From: DATBMY01 sp036554605
Lineage (GTDB): Bacteria > Acidobacteriota > Blastocatellia > UBA7656
Length of the DNA: 20,683 nt
Assembly (NCBI GenBank): GCA_036554605.1
Contig: DATBMY010000003.1
Location: forward strand, 1 to 20,683
Reading direction: 5' to 3'
Positions 14,379-20,683 of the stretch are shown here, one piece after another. The translations under genes and the position numbers were made by a program. The stretch's first letter is position 1; each line of letters opens with the position of its first letter. The notes below the pieces were generated by a model. That model saw only the letters and a list, made by a program, of their open reading frames with translations. It made no database searches and was not told where the DNA came from.

Positions 14379-15118
14379 GAGGCCTTATGACGAAAGTAGC
14401 TTTCACAATCGCGGCGCTGGCCATCGCGGTCGCGATTGGCTACACCGCGACCCTGCTTGTTGGGAGTGTAATGAATCCTGAAGATCGGGAGAGAGTGATG
14501 AACAATGTGGAGAACCCCGACCCGAAAGATCAGGTCGCGAAACGCAACGTGGCGATCTTTATTCACGAGGGCGTAGAGTTGCTCGATTTTTCCGGCCCCG
14601 GCGAGGTCTTCGCCGCGGCCAACCGCGGCCGCGCCTTCGATGTCTATACGGTCGCGCCCACCGAAGATCCGATCGTGAGCCAGGGATTTGTCACGATCAA
14701 ACCCGAGTACAGCATAAATAATTGCCCGCCGCCCGACATAATCGTATTACCGGGCGGCAAGACCGACATACCACTCGGCGACCCGCGAGTCATCGAGTGG
14801 ATAAAGGAGAGTTCCTCGCGCGCGGAGATAAGCCTGTCGGTCTGCACGGGGGCGTTTCTTCTGGCGAAGGCCGGTCTTCTTGACGGGCGCCAGGCGACCA
14901 CGCACTGGGGTTCGATAGAAGGACTGAAAACGGCGGCGCCGGGCATAATCGTTCGCGAAAACGAGCGATTCGTCGACAGCGGCAATGTGATAACTTCGGC
15001 GGGCGTATCGGCGGGGATTGACGGCGCGCTGCACGTCGTCGACCGGCTGCTCGGCCGGGAAGCGGCCGAGCGAACCGCGCGCTACATGGAATATAACTGG
15101 CAGCCCCGTAACCCGTGA
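14375..15118 (+). CDS. Membrane-anchored DJ-1/PfpI-family protein
   Basis: A 247-residue protein with one N-terminal membrane segment (about 8-30), a short linker and a DJ-1/PfpI domain at about 57-245. Glu77 (SGPGEVFAAA) and Cys157 (SVCTGAFLLAKAG) mark the active-site pair of the superfamily; ITSAGVSAGIDGALHVVD and the terminal MEYNWQP match the DJ-1 domain of the fusion two genes upstream (TTAGLSSGIDGSLHLIS, LEYNWQP). The two domains are therefore close paralogues. Similar domains occur as the ligand half of GlxA-type AraC regulators, but no DNA-binding domain follows here. The start overlaps the Sco stop (ATGA); a second ATG five codons on (14387) is possible. The positive-inside rule predicts that the enzyme domain faces the periplasm. 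Function unknown; cysteine chemistry, metal or glyoxal handling are options. Confidence 0.85.
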   Translation: MRGLMTKVAFTIAALAIAVAIGYTATLLVGSVMNPEDRERVMNNVENPDPKDQVAKRNVAIFIHEGVELLDFSGPGEVFAAANRGRAFDVYTVAPTEDPIVSQGFVTIKPEYSINNCPPPDIIVLPGGKTDIPLGDPRVIEWIKESSSRAEISLSVCTGAFLLAKAGLLDGRQATTHWGSIEGLKTAAPGIIVRENERFVDSGNVITSAGVSAGIDGALHVVDRLLGREAAERTARYMEYNWQPRNP

Positions 15119-15190
15119 AAGTGGCTCCTGGAGCCGGATTCGTGACGGCGCCGCGCAGGAAAGAGATGTTTATAACGCGACCGGTTTCTG

Positions 15191-15224
15191 TTTGGACTGC
15201 GGTGACAAGTCGCGGCACTCCAAA
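15191..15224. repeat. 34-base imperfect palindrome
   Basis: Bases TTTGGA (15191-15196) to TCCAAA (15219-15224) form a long dyad: 13 Watson-Crick pairs and one G-T pair out of 16, with mismatches at positions 7 and 11 and a loop of AA. It lies between two converging genes. Elements of the form TTTGGA..GCGG..CCGC..TCCAAA recur between genes in several soil phyla as far as I recall, so this is probably a copy of a dispersed repeat that may also act as a bidirectional terminator-like hairpin. Confidence 0.7.
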
Positions 15225-15250
15225 TTATTACGCCCCTGCCCGGCTCTCGC

Positions 15251-15260
15251 ATGCCGGCAT
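15251..15260. repeat. Perfect 10-base palindrome ATGCCGGCAT at the GNAT gene end
   Basis: ATGCCGGCAT is self-complementary and ends on the first base of the GNAT stop codon. It may be chance or part of an end-of-gene structure with the 34-base palindrome nearby. Confidence 0.4.
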
Positions 15261-15808
15261 TAAACATGCCTGCCCATGAAAAGAGAGTCGTAAAATACTC
15301 CGTCGATCAGCATATCGCGCGTGACAACTCCCTCCTCGATAAACCCGAGCTTGCGATAAAGCTCGATCGCGCGCTCGTTATCCGCCCGGGCGCGGAGATT
15401 CATCTTATGAATCAGAGGGTTCTTCTCGGCCCACTCGATGAGCGCGACCATCAGCTCGCGGCCGATACCGTGACCCCAATACTTTCTAGCGACCGTTATT
15501 CCAAGCTCACCCTTGTGGCGGTCTCGCGGCTTGGACCCGCCTTGAAAATTTGCGAGCCCGGCCATCTCGCGCTCGACTTCGGCTATTAAGAATATCGAGT
15601 TATCTGATTGCCGGGCTTTTGCGATCAGGTTGCGTTCTTCTTCAATGGTAACTGCCAGCTCGCCTGCGCCGAACGATAGAAAGTCTGATTCGCCCGCTAC
15701 CCTGCGCAGGTAGTCGAGGCACATTTCGGCGTCGTCCTCCCGCGCCGAGCGTATCAGCAGAGTCGCGCCACTCTTGAGCACGCGCTTTATCTCAGCGGCT
15801 TGCCCCAT
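15260..15808 (-). CDS. GNAT-family N-acetyltransferase
   Basis: A 182-residue acetyltransferase of the RimI/RimJ-like class. The acetyl-CoA pyrophosphate loop is WGHGIGRELM (111-120) after the beta-4 strand ELGITVARKY. Motif B lies at NERAIELYRKLGF (144-156), which is characteristic of amino-group acetylation in this superfamily. The substrate cannot be predicted. Its start overlaps the end of the acyl-CoA synthetase gene by 22 bases on the same strand, so the two are coupled and it is the last gene of the three-gene unit. Its end contains the palindrome at 15251-15260. Confidence 0.9.
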   Translation of the reverse strand: MGQAAEIKRVLKSGATLLIRSAREDDAEMCLDYLRRVAGESDFLSFGAGELAVTIEEERNLIAKARQSDNSIFLIAEVEREMAGLANFQGGSKPRDRHKGELGITVARKYWGHGIGRELMVALIEWAEKNPLIHKMNLRARADNERAIELYRKLGFIEEGVVTRDMLIDGVFYDSLFMGRHV

Positions 15809-17289
15809 ACGGTCTCTTTTCTAAGCAGCGGCTTCAACATCTTGCCGCCGGGATTGCGCGGCATAGGCGTGCCGCGGACGACGACATACTGCGGCACCTT
15901 AAAGTCAGCCAGCCTCTCTCTGGCGAAGGCAACCAGCTCTTCGGGCGTGATCTCTTTCCCGGGGCGCGGGACGATGACCGCGCCGACTTTTTCTCCCATC
16001 ATATCGTCGGGCACGCCGATGACCGCTACCTCGAAGACCGCCGGGTGCGCGGCCAATGCGTTTTCGACCTCGACGCAATAGACGTTTTCGCCGCCGCGAC
16101 AGATCATGTCCTTCTTGCGGTCGACGATCTGCACGAACCCGTCCGAGTCGATGCGCGCCATGTCGCCTGTGTGGAGCCAGCTGTTGACGAAAGCCTCGGA
16201 GGTAGCCTCCGGCTTGTTCCAGTAGCCTTTCACCACGTTCGGCCCGCGTATCAGCAGTTCGCCCACGCCGGTCTCAGGGTCCGGATCTAATAAATCGAGG
16301 TCGACGACGGGCGCGGCAAAGCCGACTGTTTCCGGCCGCAGCCGCGAGTATTCGTGCGGAAGGTAGGTTGCTACCGACGATGTTTCCGTCAAACCATATC
16401 CGTTCCCTAACCGCGCGTTCGGGAATTCCTCGGTCAATCGCGCCACTAGGTCGGGAGCCATCGGCGCGCCGCCGTAACTTAGCAGGCGAACTTTGCTCAT
16501 ATCGTACTCATGAAAATTCGGCTGGTTGACCGCGTACCAGTATACGGCCGGCACCGACGTTGTCTGGGTGATCCGCTCGTCGCGAAAGGCTCTTAGAAAA
16601 GCCTGCACCTCGAATTGCGGCATGATGACTAGCGTATCGCTCTGTCCGAGAGTTGTGAGCATCTGGCTGTTGCATCCCGTCACGTGAAAGAGCGGGACCG
16701 ATACCAGATTGCGTATCTCCACGTCGTCGGGCAGCTTGCGTATGCGGCGGCAGGTTTCGGAATTCGAAAGGAAATTATCGTGCGTGGTCATAGCGCCTTT
16801 CGGAAAGCCGGTCGTGCCGCTCGTATAGAAGATGGCCGCGACGTCATCTGGCTTCAAATCCTCTACTACATGCGGCGCGCCATCTGGAAGCGGCGCGCCT
16901 GGCATAAAAGAGAATACCGAGCCCGAATCCTCCACGACGTAGGCGACTTCGGGCGGGCTGAAGCGCGTGTTTACCGGGACGGCAATTGCGCCCGCCATAT
17001 GCGCGCCGAAAAATGCCAGCACCCAATCGAGCCCGTTGCCCAGATGTATAGCGACGCGGTCGCCGCGCTCAACCCCCGCGCTTTTTAATCCGCCCGCCAC
17101 GCGGGCCGCGCGGTCCCATAGCTCGCGGTAGGTGACGCGAGGGCCGTCAAGCTCGACGATGGCTTCTTTATCGGGCGATCTATCCGCGGAAGCGCCAAGC
17201 ATCTCGACGAGCGACCGGGGAAGTACGTCGTAGCGCGCGATGCCGTTTGAGTCGCGAGTTATTCCGGAATTGTCGAACGGTCGTATCAT
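15787..17289 (-). CDS. AMP-forming acyl-CoA synthetase/ligase
   Basis: A 500-residue member of the ANL superfamily, which activates carboxylic acids as acyl-adenylates and then CoA thioesters. Visible motifs: the phosphate loop TSGTTGFPKG (156-165), the aromatic/YGLTE motif (298-302), Asp376 in HTGD (ribose binding), the hinge region DRKKD (390-394) with CRGGENVYCVEVE, and the catalytic Lys483 in NPGGKMLK. The length is a little shorter than the usual 520-560 because the segment between about 125 and 145 is compact. The acid specificity is not readable. The ATG overlaps the stop of the phosphotriesterase-like gene (TGATG on the minus strand), suggesting the acid product of that hydrolase may be its substrate; that is inference. 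Confidence 0.93.
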   Translation of the reverse strand: MIRPFDNSGITRDSNGIARYDVLPRSLVEMLGASADRSPDKEAIVELDGPRVTYRELWDRAARVAGGLKSAGVERGDRVAIHLGNGLDWVLAFFGAHMAGAIAVPVNTRFSPPEVAYVVEDSGSVFSFMPGAPLPDGAPHVVEDLKPDDVAAIFYTSGTTGFPKGAMTTHDNFLSNSETCRRIRKLPDDVEIRNLVSVPLFHVTGCNSQMLTTLGQSDTLVIMPQFEVQAFLRAFRDERITQTTSVPAVYWYAVNQPNFHEYDMSKVRLLSYGGAPMAPDLVARLTEEFPNARLGNGYGLTETSSVATYLPHEYSRLRPETVGFAAPVVDLDLLDPDPETGVGELLIRGPNVVKGYWNKPEATSEAFVNSWLHTGDMARIDSDGFVQIVDRKKDMICRGGENVYCVEVENALAAHPAVFEVAVIGVPDDMMGEKVGAVIVPRPGKEITPEELVAFARERLADFKVPQYVVVRGTPMPRNPGGKMLKPLLRKETVWGKPLR

Positions 17290-18266
17290 CAGTATGCCCC
17301 CTGTTTCTCGAATATATTTCTAGGGTTTTCGACCAGCATCTGGTTAAGCTGCTCTTCGGTCACACCTCTCTCTTTTAACGCTGGTATCACGTCGTTATGG
17401 ATATGCAGATAATGCCAGTTTGGTATGACAACGGGCAGCGCGGCTTCCGGCAGCCAATCATTGAAGCAGGCCGCGTCGTGTGAGAGCACCATTCGGTTCG
17501 CGTGGCCGCGCTCGCACAACCTGGCGACGGTCGCCACGCGGTCCTCGAACGGCAATAGCACGTCGATGCCGAAGCGGTCCATGCCGATATATGAGCCGTT
17601 CGCGATCAGTGCTTCGAGATAATCTATATCCGTGGTGTCGCCGCTGTGGCCGATGACGACTCTAGAAAGGTCGACGCCTTCCTCGGCGAAGATGCGCTGC
17701 TGGTCAAGACCGCGACGAGTACCGGCATGCGTGTGCGTAGAGATTGGCACGCCCGTGCGGCGGTGCGCCTCGGCCACGGCGCGAAGCACACGCTCCACGC
17801 CGCGAGTTATGCCCGGCTCGTCGGTCGCGCATTTGAGAATCGCGGCTTTTACTCCGGTGCCGGCTATGCCCTCGGCGATGTCGCTGACGAACATGTCGAC
17901 CATCATCTCAGGCCCGCCAAGTTCAGTGCCCGGCCCTTGAAAATGAAAATACATCGGCACATCGTTGTAGGTATAGACGCCGGTCGCGACGACGATGTTG
18001 ATGGAGGTCTGCTCGTTGACTCGTTGTATCCGCGGAATGTAGCGGCCCAGCCCGATCACGGTCAGGTCGACGATTGTGTCGACGCCTCGCGCCTTTAACT
18101 CGCTCAATCGCGAGACGGCGTCCGCGACCCGCTGTTCTTCGTCGCCCCACGAGCCGGGGAAGTTCTGCATGATTTCGGTAGAAAGTACAAATACATGCTC
18201 GTGCATTAAAGTCACGCCGAGCCGCCCGGTATCGAGTGGGCCGCGAACGGTGTTTACCTGGCTCAT
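17289..18266 (-). CDS. Phosphotriesterase-family metallohydrolase (PTE-like lactonase candidate)
   Basis: A 325-residue TIM-barrel amidohydrolase without signal peptide. Binuclear metal ligands of the PTE family are all visible: His22 and His24 in MHEHVF, the bridging carboxylated Lys145 in AAILKCATDEPG, His178 in STHTHAG, His207 in VIGHSGD and Asp264 in LSHDA. The GVYTY motif (96-100) is seen in PTE-like lactonases, so hydrolysis of a lactone is more probable than of an organophosphate. GGAGG stands 5-9 bases upstream of the start. It is the first gene of a minus-strand unit with an acyl-CoA synthetase and a GNAT enzyme; a lactone opened here could yield the hydroxy acid that the synthetase activates. 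In the 255 bases upstream only a TATACT-like -10 candidate (18343-18348) is seen, with no good -35 box. Confidence 0.9.
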   Translation of the reverse strand: MSQVNTVRGPLDTGRLGVTLMHEHVFVLSTEIMQNFPGSWGDEEQRVADAVSRLSELKARGVDTIVDLTVIGLGRYIPRIQRVNEQTSINIVVATGVYTYNDVPMYFHFQGPGTELGGPEMMVDMFVSDIAEGIAGTGVKAAILKCATDEPGITRGVERVLRAVAEAHRRTGVPISTHTHAGTRRGLDQQRIFAEEGVDLSRVVIGHSGDTTDIDYLEALIANGSYIGMDRFGIDVLLPFEDRVATVARLCERGHANRMVLSHDAACFNDWLPEAALPVVIPNWHYLHIHNDVIPALKERGVTEEQLNQMLVENPRNIFEKQGAY

Positions 18267-18521
18267 AGGTCCTCCCGTCGCCCGTATGCGACGTTCTTGT
18301 AAGGTCAGGTTTCTATAAAGCTGATGAAGCGATGCGGCGGGAAGTATAACACACGCGAGGCGAGCGGCCAGACGGGCGAAAACTATTGCCCCTGAGCAGT
18401 GATGGTGGTATTACCAGAGCGTGTGTATGGGGCGGGACCTGGCGGGCATAATACTCGACAGATCGCAAGAGTGTTGCCGGCTGCTACGGCCTGCCCCTTT
18501 TTATCTCCCTTTCCGGGGCCG

Positions 18522-19103
18522 TCACGGCTGCCAGGTGATGTGAAACTCGCAGACGCTGTCGCCGCGCGCGCAGCAGCGCGTGTGTGAAATCAGCGCCGAA
18601 CGCGCGCCGCACATTTCGATGGCGCGGCGAAAATAGGCCATGCCGCTCGTGCAATAGCTCAAAGGCGGCGGGGTGTCGTAGCGTATTATCTGCAATCCGC
18701 TCGTATCGCTCAGCGGCTCATAGGTGGCCGTGCCGAAATCCTGATAGGACCTGTGTATCAGCGCCGATTGCTTGAGAAAGCTGTGTATGTCCGGATCGAG
18801 CAGGCTGCTGAACGGGCCGGAAAGACTTGAGGTCGCCGAAAACTCGCCCAAACGCGTATAGACCTCTTGCTCGTCTTCGCCAAGCTCGTCGGCGATTGCT
18901 CGATCTATAGATTCGAGCATCCCCAGCGGGTACCAGTTATCAATCGCTATCTCTTTAAGCGCGGCGCGGTCCTGCTCTGAACACCTATCCAAGACGCGGT
19001 TCCATGTGCTTGCGCCGTAGTTGAGGACTACGAATAGAAACCTTGCGCGTAGGAGCGCTCCCTTGATCTGCATGCGCGGGTAGCTCTTTTGAGGAGTAAA
19101 CAT
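18522..19103 (-). CDS. Stand-alone V4R-like small-ligand/sensor domain protein
   Basis: A 193-residue cytoplasmic protein. The C-terminal signature HTRCCARGDSVCEFHITW (174-191) is the pattern of V4R (4-vinyl-reductase) and related heme-NO-binding-like domains, where the cysteines and the GD turn frame a small hydrophobic or metal site; Cys177, Cys178 and Cys185 are the candidates. The N-terminal half is helical (RFLFVVLNYGASTWNRVL, then AIDNWYPLGMLESIDRAIAD), like the helical part of HNOB/V4R folds and of myxobacterial DUF2378 proteins. No output domain is attached. GGAGG lies seven bases from the ATG. A TATAAT box upstream (minus strand) and a short dyad near the -35 position suggest regulation. 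Ligand and partner are unknown. Confidence 0.65.
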   Translation of the reverse strand: MFTPQKSYPRMQIKGALLRARFLFVVLNYGASTWNRVLDRCSEQDRAALKEIAIDNWYPLGMLESIDRAIADELGEDEQEVYTRLGEFSATSSLSGPFSSLLDPDIHSFLKQSALIHRSYQDFGTATYEPLSDTSGLQIIRYDTPPPLSYCTSGMAYFRRAIEMCGARSALISHTRCCARGDSVCEFHITWQP

Positions 19104-19140
19104 ATGGGGCCTCCAAAAACAAGCACGGGCCGGCGGGCAG

Positions 19141-19173
19141 ATTATAACACGAACGGTGTAACAATAGAGTTAC
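19141..19173 (-). promoter_or_regulatory. Putative promoter with dyad upstream of the V4R-like gene
   Basis: On the minus strand a perfect TATAAT (plus coordinates 19141-19146) lies 38 bases before the start codon. No good -35 box is found at 16-18 bases. Instead the dyad GTAAC-6-GTTAC (19158-19173) overlaps that place, as would be expected for an activator-dependent promoter. Confidence 0.4.
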
Positions 19174-19251
19174 GTTGCAAAACAAAAGCGAGCCGCCTTT
19201 TCAGACTAGGATTTTATTGATTTATGCGAGGCGCCGGCTCACTATCGAAGG

Positions 19252-19659
19252 TCACTTTTTTCGCTCAGCCAGATGACCAGCAAACATGGCGAGGCGAGTG
19301 ATAATCCTGGCGATGCGGCGGGGGCCGTCGCGCTCCACGACTATCTCGACAATATTTCCGGCGCGAAGCGCGCCCGGGCTCAACCTTACTTCATCCATAG
19401 TCGCTATCGAGATCAGCCCGCCGTCTTCATACACGTCGGTCCGGTCATCCATACCTAACGATATGCGCCCTTCGCGCTCGGACCGCACGCTTATGCGGCC
19501 CGCGCTGATAGCAATAAGACGCCCCCGGACGATGTAGCTCTTCGAATCCTTAAGGATGAGCGGCGCATTCTCAATCTTTTCCTGCGCGCTTGCCGACGCG
19601 GCAGAGATCGCGAAAGCGATTATGATCAGAATAAGTCCAGCACGCATACTTTGATTCAT
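19252..19659 (-). CDS. Small secreted protein, DUF5666-like fold
   Basis: A 135-residue protein with a clear signal peptide (about 1-25, ISAASASAQ). The mature part reads VRGRLIAISAGRISVRSEREGRISLGMDDRTDVYE, then LRAGNIVEIVVERDGPRRIARIITRL; this alternation of short strands with a 'threshold-like' LxxGxxVEI segment resembles the DUF5666 / small OB-like beta-barrels common in exported proteins. No enzyme motif or cysteine is seen. GGAGG lies upstream of the ATG at 19659; Met5 (19647) is a less likely start. It shares a divergent spacer with the P1 peptidase gene. Function unknown. Confidence 0.7.
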   Translation of the reverse strand: MNQSMRAGLILIIIAFAISAASASAQEKIENAPLILKDSKSYIVRGRLIAISAGRISVRSEREGRISLGMDDRTDVYEDGGLISIATMDEVRLSPGALRAGNIVEIVVERDGPRRIARIITRLAMFAGHLAERKK

Positions 19660-19722
19660 GCCTCACGCCTCCGAGCTTCAAAAGAGTGCCGGCCTGTTCA
19701 GTCGCAAGATGCGTGCCTGAAG

Positions 19723-19744
19723 CTACGGGCGCGTAGCGCCGTAG
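19723..19744. repeat. Stem-loop CTACGG..CCGTAG in divergent spacer
   Basis: CTACGG (19723-19728) pairs with CCGTAG (19739-19744); after a bulged G the stem continues with GCG-type pairs (19730-19732 with 19736-19738) around a GTA loop. It sits between the divergent small secreted protein and peptidase genes and resembles the hairpins at 5754 and 5779 in its GCG-loop-GCG core. Confidence 0.5.
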
Positions 19745-19799
19745 AAAAGCGATTTACGATCCGATAAGATACGCCGCGATGACCCGAGGCAGGACAGGT

Positions 19800-20683
19800 A
19801 TGAAAAAATTACCGGCCCGCTACGCAGGGCGCGACCCGCGCGGCCGGAATACGGACGGCCGCATAACCGACGTTCCAGGCATAAGGGTCGGGCACGCGCA
19901 TGACCGGAGGGGGCGTACCGGCTGCACCGTGGTGCTATGCAATGACGAGGGAGCGGTCGCGGGCGTCGACGTCAGGGGCGCGGCTCCCGGCACGCGCGAG
20001 ACAGACCTGCTAGCCCCCGGCAATCTCGTGGAGCGCGCGCACGCGGTCGTCTTGACGGGCGGCTCGGTTTTCGGGCTCGATTCGGCCTGCGGAGTGGTTC
20101 GCTTTCTCGAAGAGCACGATGTCGGTTTCGCCACCACTGCCGCGCGCGTGCCTATCGTTCCCGCCGCGGTGATATTCGATCTTGGGGTGGGCAGCGCGCT
20201 CGCGCGCCCTGACGCCGCGATGGGATACCGCGCGTGCGAGCGGGCGCGGGGCGGGCGGGTCGAAGAAGGCCAGGTCGGCGCGGGAGCCGGGGCGATGGTG
20301 GGCAAGCTGGCCGGACCATTGCTCGCCTCTCCGGGAGGTATAGGCACTGCTTCTCAAAGATTGCCGGGAGGCGCGACGATTGGCGCGCTTGTTGTGGTCA
20401 ACGCATTCGGCGACGTGGTTGACCCGCGAACGGGAAGAATAATTGCCGGCGCGAGATTGCCCGAAGGGCGCGGATGGCTCGATTCATCCCGCGCGATAAG
20501 GGAAGGCGCTCTCGCCCGCGCTTTCAACGCCGCAATCGAAAACACTACGCTCGCGGTGGTGGCGACCGACGCCGCGCTTACAAAAGCGCAGGCGCAAAAG
20601 GTTGCCGCGATGGCGCACGACGGATTTGCTCGCGCAATCCGTCCCGCCCACACGATGTTTGACGGCGATACAATATTCGCGCT
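19800..20683 (+). CDS. P1-family peptidase (MEROPS S58, DmpA/BapA type), 3' end cut by window
   Basis: An open frame of 294 codons runs off the right edge. The protein starts ITDVPGIRVGHAHD (22-35), the typical opening of P1 peptidases, and has LTGGSVFGLDSA (85-96), GQVGAGAGAMVGKL (157-170) and ENTTLAVVATDAAL (247-260). In the family the bond before the Thr or Ser of this last motif (here Asn248-Thr249) is cut autocatalytically, so Thr249 becomes the N-terminal nucleophile of the beta chain. HDGFARAIRPAHTMFDGDT follows as expected. Enzymes of this group release N-terminal residues from D-amino-acid or beta-amino-acid peptides. No signal peptide is seen, so the enzyme is probably cytoplasmic. 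AGGACAGG just upstream supports the ATG at 19800; an in-frame ATG at 19779 is less likely. Roughly 60-90 C-terminal residues are missing. Confidence 0.92.
   Translation, partial: MKKLPARYAGRDPRGRNTDGRITDVPGIRVGHAHDRRGRTGCTVVLCNDEGAVAGVDVRGAAPGTRETDLLAPGNLVERAHAVVLTGGSVFGLDSACGVVRFLEEHDVGFATTAARVPIVPAAVIFDLGVGSALARPDAAMGYRACERARGGRVEEGQVGAGAGAMVGKLAGPLLASPGGIGTASQRLPGGATIGALVVVNAFGDVVDPRTGRIIAGARLPEGRGWLDSSRAIREGALARAFNAAIENTTLAVVATDAALTKAQAQKVAAMAHDGFARAIRPAHTMFDGDTIFA

Noticed and set aside
18267..18521. Possible promoter or terminator signals in the 255-base spacer
   Set aside because: Only a lone TATACT-like -10 and poor GC-rich pairings are present; no -35 box, no strong stem and no small open frame with a start signal.
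19190..19240. GAGCCG / CGGCTC stem with T-rich tail as terminator of the small secreted protein gene
   Set aside because: The loop is about 39 bases and the stem only six, too weak to call an intrinsic terminator.
19779..19799. In-frame ATG seven codons upstream for the P1 peptidase
   Set aside because: It lacks a ribosome binding site, while AGGACAGG directly precedes the ATG at 19800.

Overview
The window is GC-rich (roughly 60% by eye) yet uses the Ile codon ATA often. It carries a PadR regulator next to a large duplicated FtsX/MacB-type permease without its own ATPase, an arrangement typical of Acidobacteriota. Together with lone V4R, P1-peptidase and S9-peptidase genes this suggests an acidobacterium, perhaps of the Blastocatellia; the assignment is inference.

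Region 1 (1-5754, plus strand) is the distal part of a quinohemoprotein amine dehydrogenase (QHNDH) operon: the end of qhpC (gamma subunit carrying the cysteine tryptophylquinone, CTQ), qhpB (beta-propeller subunit), two U32-family iron-sulfur proteins resembling UbiV and UbiU, qhpF (ABC exporter) and qhpE (cytoplasmic subtilisin-like protease). The last four genes are coupled by ATGA overlaps or a 13-base gap. qhpA and the radical-SAM gene qhpD would lie upstream, outside the window. The U32 pair is the main novelty. In proteobacterial operons the flavin monooxygenase QhpG hydroxylates the CTQ tryptophan; here no QhpG is visible, and a UbiU/UbiV-like pair, a family known for oxygen-independent hydroxylation, sits among the maturation genes.

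Region 2 (5755-9076): a convergent intergenic region rich in inverted repeats, then on the minus strand a secreted S9 peptidase, then a 279-base divergent control region with stem-loops, a sigma70-like promoter and a 10-base inverted repeat around it.

Region 3 (9077-12090, plus): PadR repressor and the duplicated orphan permease.

Region 4 (12205-15118, plus): three genes with ATGA overlaps: an exported fusion (heavy-metal-binding motif, DJ-1/PfpI domain, unassigned segment, PCu(A)C copper chaperone), a Sco1/SenC protein, and a membrane-anchored DJ-1/PfpI protein. This looks like an envelope copper-handling unit.

Region 5 (15119-18266, minus): a 34-base imperfect palindrome, then an operon read right to left: phosphotriesterase/lactonase-like hydrolase, acyl-CoA synthetase, GNAT acetyltransferase, again with overlapping ends.

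Region 6 (18267-20683): a 255-base stretch with no convincing signal, a V4R-like sensor protein and a small secreted protein on the minus strand, then on the plus strand a P1/S58 (DmpA-type) peptidase cut by the window end. No tRNA, rRNA, CRISPR array, transposase or intergenic gap above 300 bases was found.
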